Below are positions 43,696-52,995 of a stretch of DNA of 64,000 bases, piece by piece. The DNA is taken from positions 372,001 to 436,000 of the forward strand of contig JADJMH010000001.1 in the NCBI GenBank assembly GCA_016709675.1, read 5' to 3'. The notes under the pieces were generated by a model that saw only the letters and a list, made by a program, of their open reading frames with translations, ran no database searches and was not told where the DNA came from. The DNA comes from Candidatus Accumulibacter proximus (GTDB lineage: Bacteria; Pseudomonadota; Gammaproteobacteria; Burkholderiales; Rhodocyclaceae). Both the position numbers and the translations under genes were made by a program. Numbering within the stretch: position 1 is the stretch's first letter; each line of letters starts with the position of its first letter.

Positions 43696-44079
43696 TCACC
43701 GCTGAAGACACTCGGCGACGGTTTCGGCAATCAGGACGTCCGCCGGGATGCCCAGGCTGCGGTGCAGCCTGCGGATCATTGCCAAGGTCAAGGGACGCTT
43801 GCGGTTCAGGACTTCGTACACACGGTTGCTCTTGCCAATGATGGGCTCGAGATCTTTGACCGACAGACCACTTTGCTCCATCCGGAATTTGATGGCCTCG
43901 ACCGGGCCGGGAGCAGCGATGGGAACGTGTCTGGCCTCGTAGACCTGCACCAGCGTGGCCAGGATGTCCAAACGATCCCCCTCCGGCGTGCCCAGATCCG
44001 GATCGGAATCCATCAAGGCTGCGATCTCCTTCAGGGCTGCCTTATAGTCTGCTTCGGTGTGGATGGGTCGAATGTCCAT
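43696..44079 (-). CDS. higA: HigA-type antitoxin (HTH)
   Basis: 127-residue antitoxin with a C-terminal XRE-type helix-turn-helix (MEQSGLSVKDLEPIIG, NRKRPLTLAMIRRLHRSLG) and an N-terminal HigA-like region (MDIRPIHTEADYKAALKEI, EGDRLDILATLVQVYE). It is the second gene after higB, 18 bases downstream, the inverted order typical of HigBA. It should neutralise HigB and repress the operon by binding the palindrome at 44412-44428. Confidence 0.92.
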   Translation of the reverse strand: MDIRPIHTEADYKAALKEIAALMDSDPDLGTPEGDRLDILATLVQVYEARHVPIAAPGPVEAIKFRMEQSGLSVKDLEPIIGKSNRVYEVLNRKRPLTLAMIRRLHRSLGIPADVLIAETVAECLQR

Positions 44080-44097
44080 GTTTTCCTCCGTGGCTGT

Positions 44098-44394
44098 TCA
44101 GGCCATTTCAACGGTTTCTGCGTCTACGGCGTCGTACTCCTTGTGGGTGCCGACAAACTTCACGTAGACGATCTGCAACCTGTAGGCAATCGCCACGATT
44201 AGCCGGTAGTCATTGCCTTTGATGTTGAAGACGACACGACGGTTCTTCAGCACGCTGGCGCTGCGGTAATACGCCTTGATGTCTGCGGGCTGGGTCCAGG
44301 ACGCATTCGTTGCCTCCTCGTACCAAGCCTTCAGCGGTTGCTCGGCATCGGGATGGCGTTCCCAGAAATCGCGAAGGGTAGACACGGCAATCAC
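44098..44394 (-). CDS. higB: HigB-type mRNA interferase toxin
   Basis: 98-residue toxin of the RelE/HigB superfamily. Family features: STLRDFWERHPDAEQPLKAW, SVLKNRRVVFNIKGNDYRL and IVYVKFVGTHKEYDAVDAETV, the last with the GTHxxYD signature. It starts with GTG at 44394; no in-frame ATG lies close by. It precedes higA by 18 bases. It would cleave mRNA on the ribosome when HigA is lost. The length and motifs look intact. Confidence 0.92.
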   Translation of the reverse strand: MIAVSTLRDFWERHPDAEQPLKAWYEEATNASWTQPADIKAYYRSASVLKNRRVVFNIKGNDYRLIVAIAYRLQIVYVKFVGTHKEYDAVDAETVEMA

Positions 44395-44411
44395 GACATC
44401 ATTGAGAGCTT

Positions 44412-44428
44412 AGTCCCAATGTGGGACT
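44412..44428. promoter_or_regulatory. HigBA operator-like palindrome
   Basis: AGTCCCA-ATG-TGGGACT, a perfect 7-bp inverted repeat with 3-bp spacer, lies 17 bases upstream of the higB GTG. Position and symmetry fit a HigA binding site overlapping the promoter. Confidence 0.6.
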
Positions 44429-44607
44429 TGTGCAACTCCGCAGCCCTGACGCATGCCTCAGCCGAACCGGGTCCGTTTGCCGGTAACGCCCGCTTTCGCC
44501 GCCAAAGCGGTCAGATGGCGATTGCCCAGCGGTCACGATGACGGAGAACGAGGCTGCTGTAAACGATCGGCCAGGAACCACATCCGGCTGTTGGGGATCA
44601 GCATGGA

Positions 44608-45430
44608 TCACCCGGAACGTCTGCTGACCGTGCGGAATGGACCGTCCTTCGCCGTCACCTGCAGACAGGTGGGGTAGGCCTGCCCTCTGATGACCAGGGT
44701 TGCCCGGTCACCTTTCGACCAGAACGAGCTCGTCGCGTCGTCGACGGCGACGTATCTGGCCCCCGATGCGGCTTCGACCTGACGCATGGCGAAGGTCTCG
44801 CCGCCGACACTCAGTTGCATCCTCCCCCAAACCCCCCGGGGGGGGCCCGGGGGGGGGGGGGCCGGCCGCGGCCCCCGCCGGCCCCCCCCCCGCCCCGGGG
44901 GGGGCGCGCGGGGGCCCCCCCCCGCGCCCCCCCCCCCCCGGCGGCGCGGGGGGCGGGGGGGGGCCCCCCCGGGGGGGGGGGGGGCGGGGGGGGCCCCCCC
45001 GGCCCCCCCCCCGGGGTCAAGTTGTTGCACCCAGCCGCCCCGGCAAGCCTTCCATCAGCAGCGAAAGCCAGGGTCAGTTCGGAACCGGCCAGGAGGCTCA
45101 CCACTGCCTGCTTGCCGTTGTTGTGGCCGGTCACCCGCCAGGAGGTCGCGGCAAGATCCCGCGGCTGCGCGCTCAGAGTGGCCAATTCCCTGCCGCCGGC
45201 ATCCAGCAGCACCAGCTGTCTCGCTTCCTCGCGACATGCGCTGGTCTGGGTCAGGGCGCGGGTAAAGGGCTCGGCCGGCCGCATGAGCAGTTCGGGACAA
45301 GCCATCTTGGTCGACGCCACGCCAGGTTCTCGCCGACATTGAATTTCTCTCCGGCATCGCTATAGGTGCCGCTGTAGCGACTGCAGCCATCGCTGCCGTG
45401 AACCCTGCCGTCGGAGAAAACGTTCGATGA
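44608..45430 (-). pseudogene. META/MliC-domain protein gene, disrupted
   Basis: Two recognisable parts remain on the minus strand. The first is a META (HslJ-like) region, FSDGRVHGSDGCSRYSGTYS to GENLA, then in another frame STKMACPELLMRPAEPF and ATSWRVTGHNNGKQAVVSLL. The shift is explained by a tandem TGGCG duplication near 45320. The second is a C-terminal MliC-type lysozyme-inhibitor domain, VGGETFAMRQVEAASGARYV with ATLVIRGQAYPTCLQ. Between them lies 185 bp of only G and C, and the signal peptide at the 5' end is missing because the sequence runs straight into the Nudix gene. Either a real pseudogene or, more likely in part, misassembly. Confidence 0.7.
44832..45016. other. 185-bp stretch of pure G and C (probable assembly artefact)
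   Basis: No A or T occurs from 44832 to 45016, with long homopolymers of G and C alternating. It interrupts the META/MliC gene exactly where normal coding sequence should be. No known biological element looks like this; it resembles consensus failure on a hard-to-sequence template. Confidence 0.85.
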
Positions 45431-45766
45431 TCTGACGGCTTGCCCGTGACATCCTCGCGATGAGGAGCGGGCTGTCCTGATCGAAGAAATGCAGCGCGGT
45501 CGCGTCATCGCCGGCGAGCGCAGCGCCCGATGCGGCAGCCCAGAAAACATTGTGGCAGTTCGTCGCTGACTCGTGGCTGAACAGAAACAGCATCGACTCG
45601 GCGATCAGGCCGGTTTCTTCGGCGAGCTCGCGTACCGCTGCCTGCAGTCGTGACTCCTCCGGGTTGATGCCGCCGCCTGGCAGCAGCACGAGTCCGCCCC
45701 GGTTTTCCACCAGCAGGATGCGTTGATCGACTTCGACGATGATGGTGGCTCTCTGTCGCTTCATGT
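45360..45766 (-). CDS. Nudix hydrolase
   Basis: Nudix-family pyrophosphohydrolase. The Nudix box is complete: GGINPEESRLQAAVRELAEE with TGLI following (G-x5-E-x7-RE-L-x-EE-x-G-L). The N terminus KRQRATIIVEVDQRILLVEN gives the first strands. Start 45766 is preferred over 45848 because homology begins at MKRQRATIIV. The last 25 codons (RRQGSRQRWLQSLQRHL) are unlike the family and overlap, in another frame, the surviving META segment. The 3' end is therefore doubtful and may reflect the same local disruption. Substrate is unknown. Confidence 0.8.
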
Positions 45767-45992
45767 TCGCTTTCGCTCGCCTGCCAAGCGGGTCGGGGGA
45801 CCCGTCTAGGCCGGGACCGCTGATCAGGAGTCGGGGAAGGTACCGCATTTCCGCCCTTTCTGCAGCACTGCCGGCGCAGCGCCGCGATTGCGCCGGGATT
45901 GCCCCGGCTTGACCTCGTCAGGCCGGGCGATTCCCGGCAACGCGCCTGCCGGCCAGGCAGGCGCACGCCCTCCCGCTCAAAGGAGAGATGAC

Positions 45993-46976
45993 CTAGACCA
46001 TCGCCAGCCCGTTGCTTTCAACCGCGACCAGCGCCTTTGCCTGATGGAAGTCGCTCGCCCGGCCGCTGGCATAGAGGCAGCAGGCCAGCTGGTTGGCGAT
46101 CGGCAGGGGCAGCGAGACCTCGCCGGCCAGGACTCGGCGTATCCAGGCAACCGTTGCCTGGGCGTCGCAGTTCTCGGGCAGTTGCGGCAAATTCCTGAGG
46201 CTGTCATGCTCGGCTTCGAAGAGGATGTCGCTGACGCCGCCGTGAATGTGCTCGATCGTCGGGCGGCGCTTCGGATTGGCGAAGGGTTCGCCTTCGGTAC
46301 CGCGCAGCAGCAGCGCGTGCGCCCCGACGCTGGTCAGCACGGTGCGCATGCTGACCAGGTAGTCAGGGTGAGTCGCTGCCGCCAGCAGCAGGGCGTCGCC
46401 CTGGAAGGGATCGAGCATCTTGACGAGGCTGTGCGCGCTGTTGCGCAGCCCAAGGCGGCTACGCAAGGCGAGCTGTCGGTCGAGACCCGGCGAAAGCAGC
46501 GGCAACGGCAGGTAGGCGAGGCCGTGCTGATCCATCAGAAGCTGCGCCTCCTGCAGGCTGCTGCTGGGCTGCAGGCCATACTCGCGCAGGACCTGCTCGC
46601 TGGTGACACGTCCGTAGTCGTCGCCGAGGCCATGCAGCAGCACCGGCACGCCGTAGCGTTGCAGCAGCAGCGCCAGCAGCGGCGTCAGATTGGCGGTCCG
46701 GCGCGCGCCGTTGTACGTCGGAATGACCACCGGGCGGATGCGTCCGCCCGGGCGACGCAGGGTTGGCAAACGCTCATGCGCCGCGGCAAGAAAGCCGAGC
46801 ATTTCGTCCACCGTCTCGGTCTTCATGCGCAGCGCGATGATGATCGCGCCCAGTTCGAGGTCTGGAACGGATCCATCGAGCATCGCCGCGTAGAGGTCCT
46901 GCGCTTCTGCCCGTGACATGTCGCGCGCGCCCGTCGCGCCACGACCGATCTCCCTGATATAAGCAGCGAAATTCAT
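45993..46976 (-). CDS. ybiB: YbiB-family protein (TrpD-like fold)
   Basis: 327-residue member of the glycosyltransferase family 3/TrpD2-like YbiB group, which in E. coli binds DNA rather than making anthranilate nucleotides. Features: N-terminal helical domain (YIREIGRGATGARDMSRAEA, GAIIIALRMKTET), PVVIPTYNGARRTANLTPLL, VPVLLHGLGDDYGR in place of the PRPP loop GTGG, and GLRNSAHSLVKMLDP. ATG 46976 has AGGAGAGGGG just upstream. It appears monocistronic. The anthranilate transferase activity is unlikely because the PRPP motif is absent. Confidence 0.88.
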   Translation of the reverse strand: MNFAAYIREIGRGATGARDMSRAEAQDLYAAMLDGSVPDLELGAIIIALRMKTETVDEMLGFLAAAHERLPTLRRPGGRIRPVVIPTYNGARRTANLTPLLALLLQRYGVPVLLHGLGDDYGRVTSEQVLREYGLQPSSSLQEAQLLMDQHGLAYLPLPLLSPGLDRQLALRSRLGLRNSAHSLVKMLDPFQGDALLLAAATHPDYLVSMRTVLTSVGAHALLLRGTEGEPFANPKRRPTIEHIHGGVSDILFEAEHDSLRNLPQLPENCDAQATVAWIRRVLAGEVSLPLPIANQLACCLYASGRASDFHQAKALVAVESNGLAMV

Positions 46977-48148
46977 CCCCTCTCCTGGTATCGTCAGACC
47001 ACCGCTGCGTCGTCGGCGGACAGTGCCCGATTTGAAATCACCCGCCCAACCGCCGGCAGGCGCGAGCTACGGACGGCAGCGCATTTCCAGCTCTCACGCA
47101 GCAGCGTCCGGTGGTAGACAGCTGCTGGCGGCGACCGGTACCTACACGCATTCCTGTCGATTCGTTCGCTGTCGGCCCTCGGCAGGCAATGGACACTACA
47201 GCAGAATAGATGATTTTCCCTTTCCGGGGTCGTGGCGATGGCTCCTGAGTGTGCATAGCAACAGGCGTGCCATGCCCATGAATCGGCAACCTGGCGGGAT
47301 TGACGGCGGTTCTGACGCGACTTGCGCCTTATCGTGGTGCGCGCTGGTGGCCGATCGCCTCAATGCGGGGCGCTGCGAGCAGCACCCTGCCAGTGCCCGG
47401 AGGAAAACAGGCCATGGCCCGGAGGGCGAGCCAGTTTCGCATCCACTGCAGTCGAATGCGGGCATGACCATCGATGAGAAGCGCTGCCAGAAGACTCTTG
47501 CCAGAAAGCGCAAGGGCCCACCGGGCCGAAGGCCGCTGCGGCCACCTCGCGAAGGGCTCTCGTCGGCGCCAGCGGCTGACCTACCGATACACGATTTGCG
47601 ATCTGTTGTGCCAGGTTGACGCCAGCGACCCGAGCAGCCGACTGGTCGGGCGCTTGCTCAATCCTTCGCGCCTGGCGCGGTGGCTGCGCGAGAAGCTGTT
47701 GCCGCGTTGAAGCGGGGTCAACACGATCCGGCAGCCGGGGTGGGCAATCCGCCGCCGGCTCAGGCGCCGATTGAAGCGGGATTCGGACAACCTTTCAGGG
47801 GCTTCCGGCACCGAATGCGAGGTTGACGCCGCACGTTGGGTTTCCTATCCTTTGGATCGTGACTCATCCACTCCCGATGGCACGGCTTGCTTTTCCGGTC
47901 CTGGCTGCGCAGCACCGGACCAGGTCGCGAGGATAAGTCGCGGGGAACGGTTGAATTTCATTGCTTTCGCGTCGGTGTGGGCGGCGTCGAGAGGCAGTAG
48001 CAAGCAGTGACAACCAGCCTATCGGTCAGAAAGTGGCCAATAGTCGGCAGAAAACTGCTTCGCATCTGCGCCAAGACCCGCCGGGCGAAAGACGATACGA
48101 ATCTGGTTGTTGGCGCTTGTGTTTTGGACATTTCGAGGGAGAACGGGA
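46977..48148. other. Long intergenic region between ybiB and the PEP-CTERM gene
   Basis: About 1.17 kb without a gene that I recognise. A plus-strand frame ending at 47710 has a coding-like tail (YTICDLLCQVDASDPSSRLV, then LLNPSRLARWLREKLLPR) and could be the 3' fragment of a lost gene, but it has no supported start. The last 150 bases are the leader of the PEP-CTERM gene. A TGGCACGGCTTGC motif near 47879 looks like a sigma-54 site, but the spacing is two bases too short. Confidence 0.45.
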
Positions 48149-49099
48149 ATGATCAACAGCATCGCATTCGGCAGCCTGCGTGCCAGACGGCCAATCATTG
48201 GCGCCACCGTGCTTTGGCTGCTGCTCGGGTTTTCAGGAGCCGTATCGGCCACCCCCACCGACCCCGCCAGCTTGGGGGAACTGTTCCACGGTCCAACAAA
48301 GACGTTTACCAGGGACGGTCTTGTATTCTCGAACTTCGCCCCGGTACTGGCCAAGACATTCCCGGCGGGCCAGGATCTGGCGAATCTGATCATCATGAAC
48401 CCGCTGGTGCTCTTGAATGCTCAGTTCCTGGACTTCACGCAAGGCGACTTTTCCCATGGCTGGGGTAACGCCAAGGTTGCCGATCCCGACAACATCGGTC
48501 TTGTTGTTCTGGACAACAATGCCGCGACAGCGGGTGTGGATCCCGGCTTCAGGCTGAACAGTGCCACTGAATGGACGGTGACTGCGGGCACGATAGCGTC
48601 CGGCCAGCTTTCCGCCTTTGCCTATGACGTCAAGAAAACCGGGGTTGCGAAGATCAACAGTGCCGACATCAAACAGATTTCGACTATCGATGCCGTCGGA
48701 CCCGACATCTTTTCCCCGTCCTCTTTCGAGTTGCCCGATGTAGCAGGCGGCTTCGCACTTCAATTCATCATGGATCTGAACAGCAACGACATTCTGAGTG
48801 CCATCCTGAACGTCACGGGGGACCTCGGTGTGCGGTTGTCGCCAACCGAGGTCAAGCGGTCCAGCCAGTTTGACAGCTGGTCCGGTTTCACGGGCCGGGA
48901 CGCCATCCGCGTAGTCAACGTGATCGGCGTCGGGGCGAGTTCGGGCGGCGGCTTCACCATGAATGCCCTGGAGCAACGCATCGATCCTCCCCCACCCCAG
49001 ATCCCTCAACCCGGCACGCTGCTCCTGGTCAGCATCGGGCTCGTGGGCCTGGGTTGTCTGCGACGGCGCAGCTCCGCGACCAGTGAGTCCTCAAGCTGA
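48149..49099 (+). CDS. PEP-CTERM sorting-domain protein
   Basis: 316-residue exported protein. A signal peptide (RPIIGATVLWLLLGFSGAVS) precedes a beta-rich extracellular region without known enzymatic motifs. The C terminus has the exosortase signal: a PQPGT motif (variant of PEP), a hydrophobic helix LLLVSIGLVGLGCL and arginines (RRR). It should be processed by EpsH/exosortase and released or displayed with exopolysaccharide. Start 48149 is chosen for GAGGGAGAACGGGA just before it; an upstream in-frame start at 48107 has none. Monocistronic. Confidence 0.85.
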   Translation: MINSIAFGSLRARRPIIGATVLWLLLGFSGAVSATPTDPASLGELFHGPTKTFTRDGLVFSNFAPVLAKTFPAGQDLANLIIMNPLVLLNAQFLDFTQGDFSHGWGNAKVADPDNIGLVVLDNNAATAGVDPGFRLNSATEWTVTAGTIASGQLSAFAYDVKKTGVAKINSADIKQISTIDAVGPDIFSPSSFELPDVAGGFALQFIMDLNSNDILSAILNVTGDLGVRLSPTEVKRSSQFDSWSGFTGRDAIRVVNVIGVGASSGGGFTMNALEQRIDPPPPQIPQPGTLLLVSIGLVGLGCLRRRSSATSESSS

Positions 49100-49360
49100 C
49101 TGCGGACAGGATTTTGGGGTGGTTCCTGTCTCCTGGTTTCCCGGGACAGGACCTTGCCCAGCCCCGAGCCGGGCAGGTTGCAAGTAAGAGGGGCCACCGC
49201 CAACGGCAAGATTCCTGATCACTTCGTCAGCGCACCATCGGCTGCTGGCGGCTAGCCACCAAGGATCGCCCACCGACCTCAAAGCTCTGTTGCGGAGCAC
49301 CTGACGGCAATCCGCTGCGCGCCGCAGGAGCATTCTGTCGCTGGTCAATCCGGCTACCGG

Positions 49361-49391
49361 AAAAAAGAAGGGCCACCGTCGCCGATGGCCC
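49361..49391 (-). terminator. Intrinsic terminator of pfp
   Basis: On the minus strand GGGCCATCG and CGGTGGCCC form a 9-bp stem (one G-U) with a 4-base loop, followed by TTCTTTTTT. It starts 26 bases after the pfp stop. The plus-strand segment 49100-49360 between the PEP-CTERM gene and this site has no gene. Confidence 0.85.
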
Positions 49392-49416
49392 CTGCTCAGC
49401 CGAACGAGCCGCGCCT

Positions 49417-51123
49417 TCAGCCGATCTTGAACATCAGCGATTCAGCGCCGGAGTTGAGTGCGACAGTGATCGGCAACTGGTGGGTAGTCGGCCCCCAGAA
49501 CTGGCGCGGACCGGGTGAGGAGAAGAGGTCCTTCGCCGCCCATTCGTCGCGCCGCGAGACGAAGTAGCGCATGGCCGGTGAATCCATCTTGACCAATGCC
49601 TTTTCGATCACGAACTCGTCCTTGCCATGGCGGCGCTCGATGTTGAGCAGGCCGGCAAGCGGGATCGCCTGGGGCGTGCCGCCACTGGTCAGGCCGGTGA
49701 TCGTCGCCATGTAGCCGGTGCGGCCATCGAGGATCAGCGAGCCGGCGGTCAGCCCGAGGTTGTAGGTGTAGGCGGCATCGAACAGGGTCGGGGCGCCGCA
49801 ACGGCCTTCGTAGCCGAGGAAGTGGCTGTGCGCGGCAAACGGCACCTGCGGATCCAGTTCCCTGACCCGCCGTTTGGCCATGTCGATCAGCAACTGCTCG
49901 GTGGGGATCAGCGAGACCTGCAGATTGCCGTGCGAGTCGCGCTCAGCGAGCAGCATGTTCACGATGTAGTGCGGCAGCGAGGCCAGCAGATGGGCGTTGT
50001 CGGGGCTGAGCCTGCTCTCGATGAAAGCCGGCTTCGCCTCATCGGCCAGCGCGGCGAACTCGGCCACGTTGTGCGCCAGGACGTCGTTGAGTTCGGCGAT
50101 CATCGCGTTCATTTCCGGGATGAACTCGATCAGGCCTTCCGGCGCCAGCAATACGCCGTAGTTCATTCCCCGGTGCGAACGCTCGACGATGACCTGCGCC
50201 ACGCGGTCGATGATGCTTGCCAGCGATTCGCGATTGGTGGCGATTTCTTCCGAGATCAGGGCGATCGCCGGCTTGGTCTGCAGCGCAACCTCGAGTGCGA
50301 CGTGCGAAGCCGAACGCCCCATCAGCTTGACGAAGTGCCAGTACTTCAGCGAGGAGCTGGTGTCCTGCAGGATGTTGCCAACCATCTCGCTGTAGATGCG
50401 GGTGGCGGTATCGAAGCCGAAGGAAATCGACAGCAGGTCGCCGACCTGGAGGTCACCGTCGATGGTTTTCGGGACGCCGATCACCTGCACGCCCGAGCCA
50501 TCGGCCTTGACGCCGGTGAACAGCGATTCGGCGAGCACGGCCGCGTTGGTGTTGGAATCGTCACCACCGACGACAACAATCGCGTCGAGCTGATGCTTGA
50601 TGCAGGTTTCGCGGACCTGCGCGAACTGTTCGTCACTCTTGATCTTGGTCCGGTCCGAGCCCAGGAAGTCGAAGCCGCCGGTGTTGATGATGAAGTCGAC
50701 GTTGGCGTCGGTGATCTCGAACAGCGAGCCCTTGAGCAGGCCTTTCGGGCCGGCCTTGACGCCGAAGAGCGTGTTGCCGGCGCCGAGAACGCGCTTGAGA
50801 CCGCAGACCACGTTGTGGCCGCCGGCGGCGGGGCCACCCGAAAACAGCACTGCTACGCGCTTGCCCTGCACCCGGGCGCTGCTGGCACCGGCAGAAGTGA
50901 GGACGACATTGCCGGATGCGGCCACGGTTTGCGGGAACTGCGCGCGCACGCCGTCGCTGTCCTTGGTACTCAACACGCGATTGGTGTTGCTGAAGCTGAC
51001 CGGCTGCGGGTTGCTCGACGAGCCGAACGCGGCACAGACCGGGAGGGAATTCTGGCGTACGGCGGTTTCGAAAATCGATTTGTGTGCTTCGGTGTTGATT
51101 AGCTGCTCTACCAGGGTGCTCAT
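49417..51123 (-). CDS. pfp: PPi-dependent 6-phosphofructokinase (long form)
   Basis: Pyrophosphate:fructose-6-phosphate phosphotransferase, reversible glycolytic step that uses PPi instead of ATP. 568 residues, the long PFP type. Motifs: VAVLFSGGPAAGGHNVV (phosphate loop), VVVGGDDSNTNAA (the GGDDS form marks PPi use), GVPKTIDGDLQVG and KLMGRSASHVALEVAL. Start 51123 is preferred (MSTLVEQL) with GAGG upstream; an in-frame start at 51144 lacks one. It has its own terminator, as does the adjacent fbaA, so the two genes are separate units. Confidence 0.94.
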   Translation of the reverse strand: MSTLVEQLINTEAHKSIFETAVRQNSLPVCAAFGSSSNPQPVSFSNTNRVLSTKDSDGVRAQFPQTVAASGNVVLTSAGASSARVQGKRVAVLFSGGPAAGGHNVVCGLKRVLGAGNTLFGVKAGPKGLLKGSLFEITDANVDFIINTGGFDFLGSDRTKIKSDEQFAQVRETCIKHQLDAIVVVGGDDSNTNAAVLAESLFTGVKADGSGVQVIGVPKTIDGDLQVGDLLSISFGFDTATRIYSEMVGNILQDTSSSLKYWHFVKLMGRSASHVALEVALQTKPAIALISEEIATNRESLASIIDRVAQVIVERSHRGMNYGVLLAPEGLIEFIPEMNAMIAELNDVLAHNVAEFAALADEAKPAFIESRLSPDNAHLLASLPHYIVNMLLAERDSHGNLQVSLIPTEQLLIDMAKRRVRELDPQVPFAAHSHFLGYEGRCGAPTLFDAAYTYNLGLTAGSLILDGRTGYMATITGLTSGGTPQAIPLAGLLNIERRHGKDEFVIEKALVKMDSPAMRYFVSRRDEWAAKDLFSSPGPRQFWGPTTHQLPITVALNSGAESLMFKIG

Positions 51124-51339
51124 GGTTTGATCCTCGGTGTACAAAAATTGGGTGTTGTGGAAACAGGCCGGGCCCAGCGCAGCCCGGAGTTGCGGGCAAG
51201 GCGTGACGCGTGCGGCCGCATGACCAGCGCTCGACCATCCGTCAGCGGCGCGTGGCGAGCCGCGGCAAAGCTTGCTTCGCTTTGCGGGAGTTTAGGGCTG
51301 GCCCAGGCTGGCGCCATTTGATCCGTCCTTCGCAGACAC

Positions 51340-51371
51340 AAAAAAGGGCCAGCCCAGACCTGAGCCAGCCC
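51340..51371 (-). terminator. Intrinsic terminator of fbaA
   Basis: Minus strand: GGGCTGGCTCAG can pair with CTGGGCTGGCCC (several G-U pairs, short loop), directly followed by TTTTTT. It starts 22 bases after the fbaA stop. It separates fbaA from pfp. Confidence 0.78.
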
Positions 51372-51393
51372 GTCTTGATGCCCCGCCGGTCAA

Positions 51394-52467
<1,074 letters not shown>

Positions 52468-52995
52468 GATTGATTTTTCCACATTCAGTTGATCGAGAGG
52501 GTCGAGAAGATCGAGAAGCGAGGGCAAAACGGACGCCGAAACGCCCGATTCAGTGGAAGTATCTCCGGCGTGCAGCGACTCGTCAAGCACCGTCTGCTTT
52601 ATGTTGGCGGAAACGCGGAACGCGGCTAGATTGGCACCGAAACGGGGCGTGGAAGGACGCGTCCGGAGCTTACCGGCGGGTACCGGAAGCGGCACTGCAT
52701 GGCTGCCGGTCGATGGCCTTAGCCGGGGAAAGGAAAGCGGCAGCCATCAACCTGCGTGCGCCTACGCATTTCATCGAGAGGTAGATCGCTGCGCAGCACC
52801 AGCAAGAGCTGTTAACATGAGGCTTGTCCTCCGCTAGACGGCAAATCAGAGGAAGCCCCATGGGCTGCGCTGCGGCCCACTCTGATCAAACCGATCGCCC
52901 ACGCTTGAAGAACACGATAGCGCAGCCATTGCAGCAGGAGGTACAGCGTCCATTTTCGGCGCCGGCGTACATCAACCGGATCAAGGAGCAGCGTG
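52468..52995. other. Divergent spacer between fbaA and the giant adhesin gene
   Basis: 528 bases. Next to fbaA there are direct repeats of GATCGAGA/GTCGAGAA type. No gene could be supported. AAGGAG at 52983-52988 is the ribosome site of the adhesin gene. Promoters for both directions should be here, but no clear -35/-10 pairs were seen. Confidence 0.5.

Noticed and set aside
44700..45365. Proline/glycine-rich frames through the G/C block
   Set aside because: They exist only because the 185-bp G/C block contains no stop codons.
47879..47891. Sigma-54-like site TGGCACGGCTTGC upstream of the PEP-CTERM gene
   Set aside because: Consensus needs four bases between TGGCACG and TTGC; here there are two, and the site is about 260 bases from the start codon.
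49627..51102. 491-codon plus-strand frame opposite pfp
   Set aside because: Exact antisense of pfp, no recognisable domain, no ribosome site.
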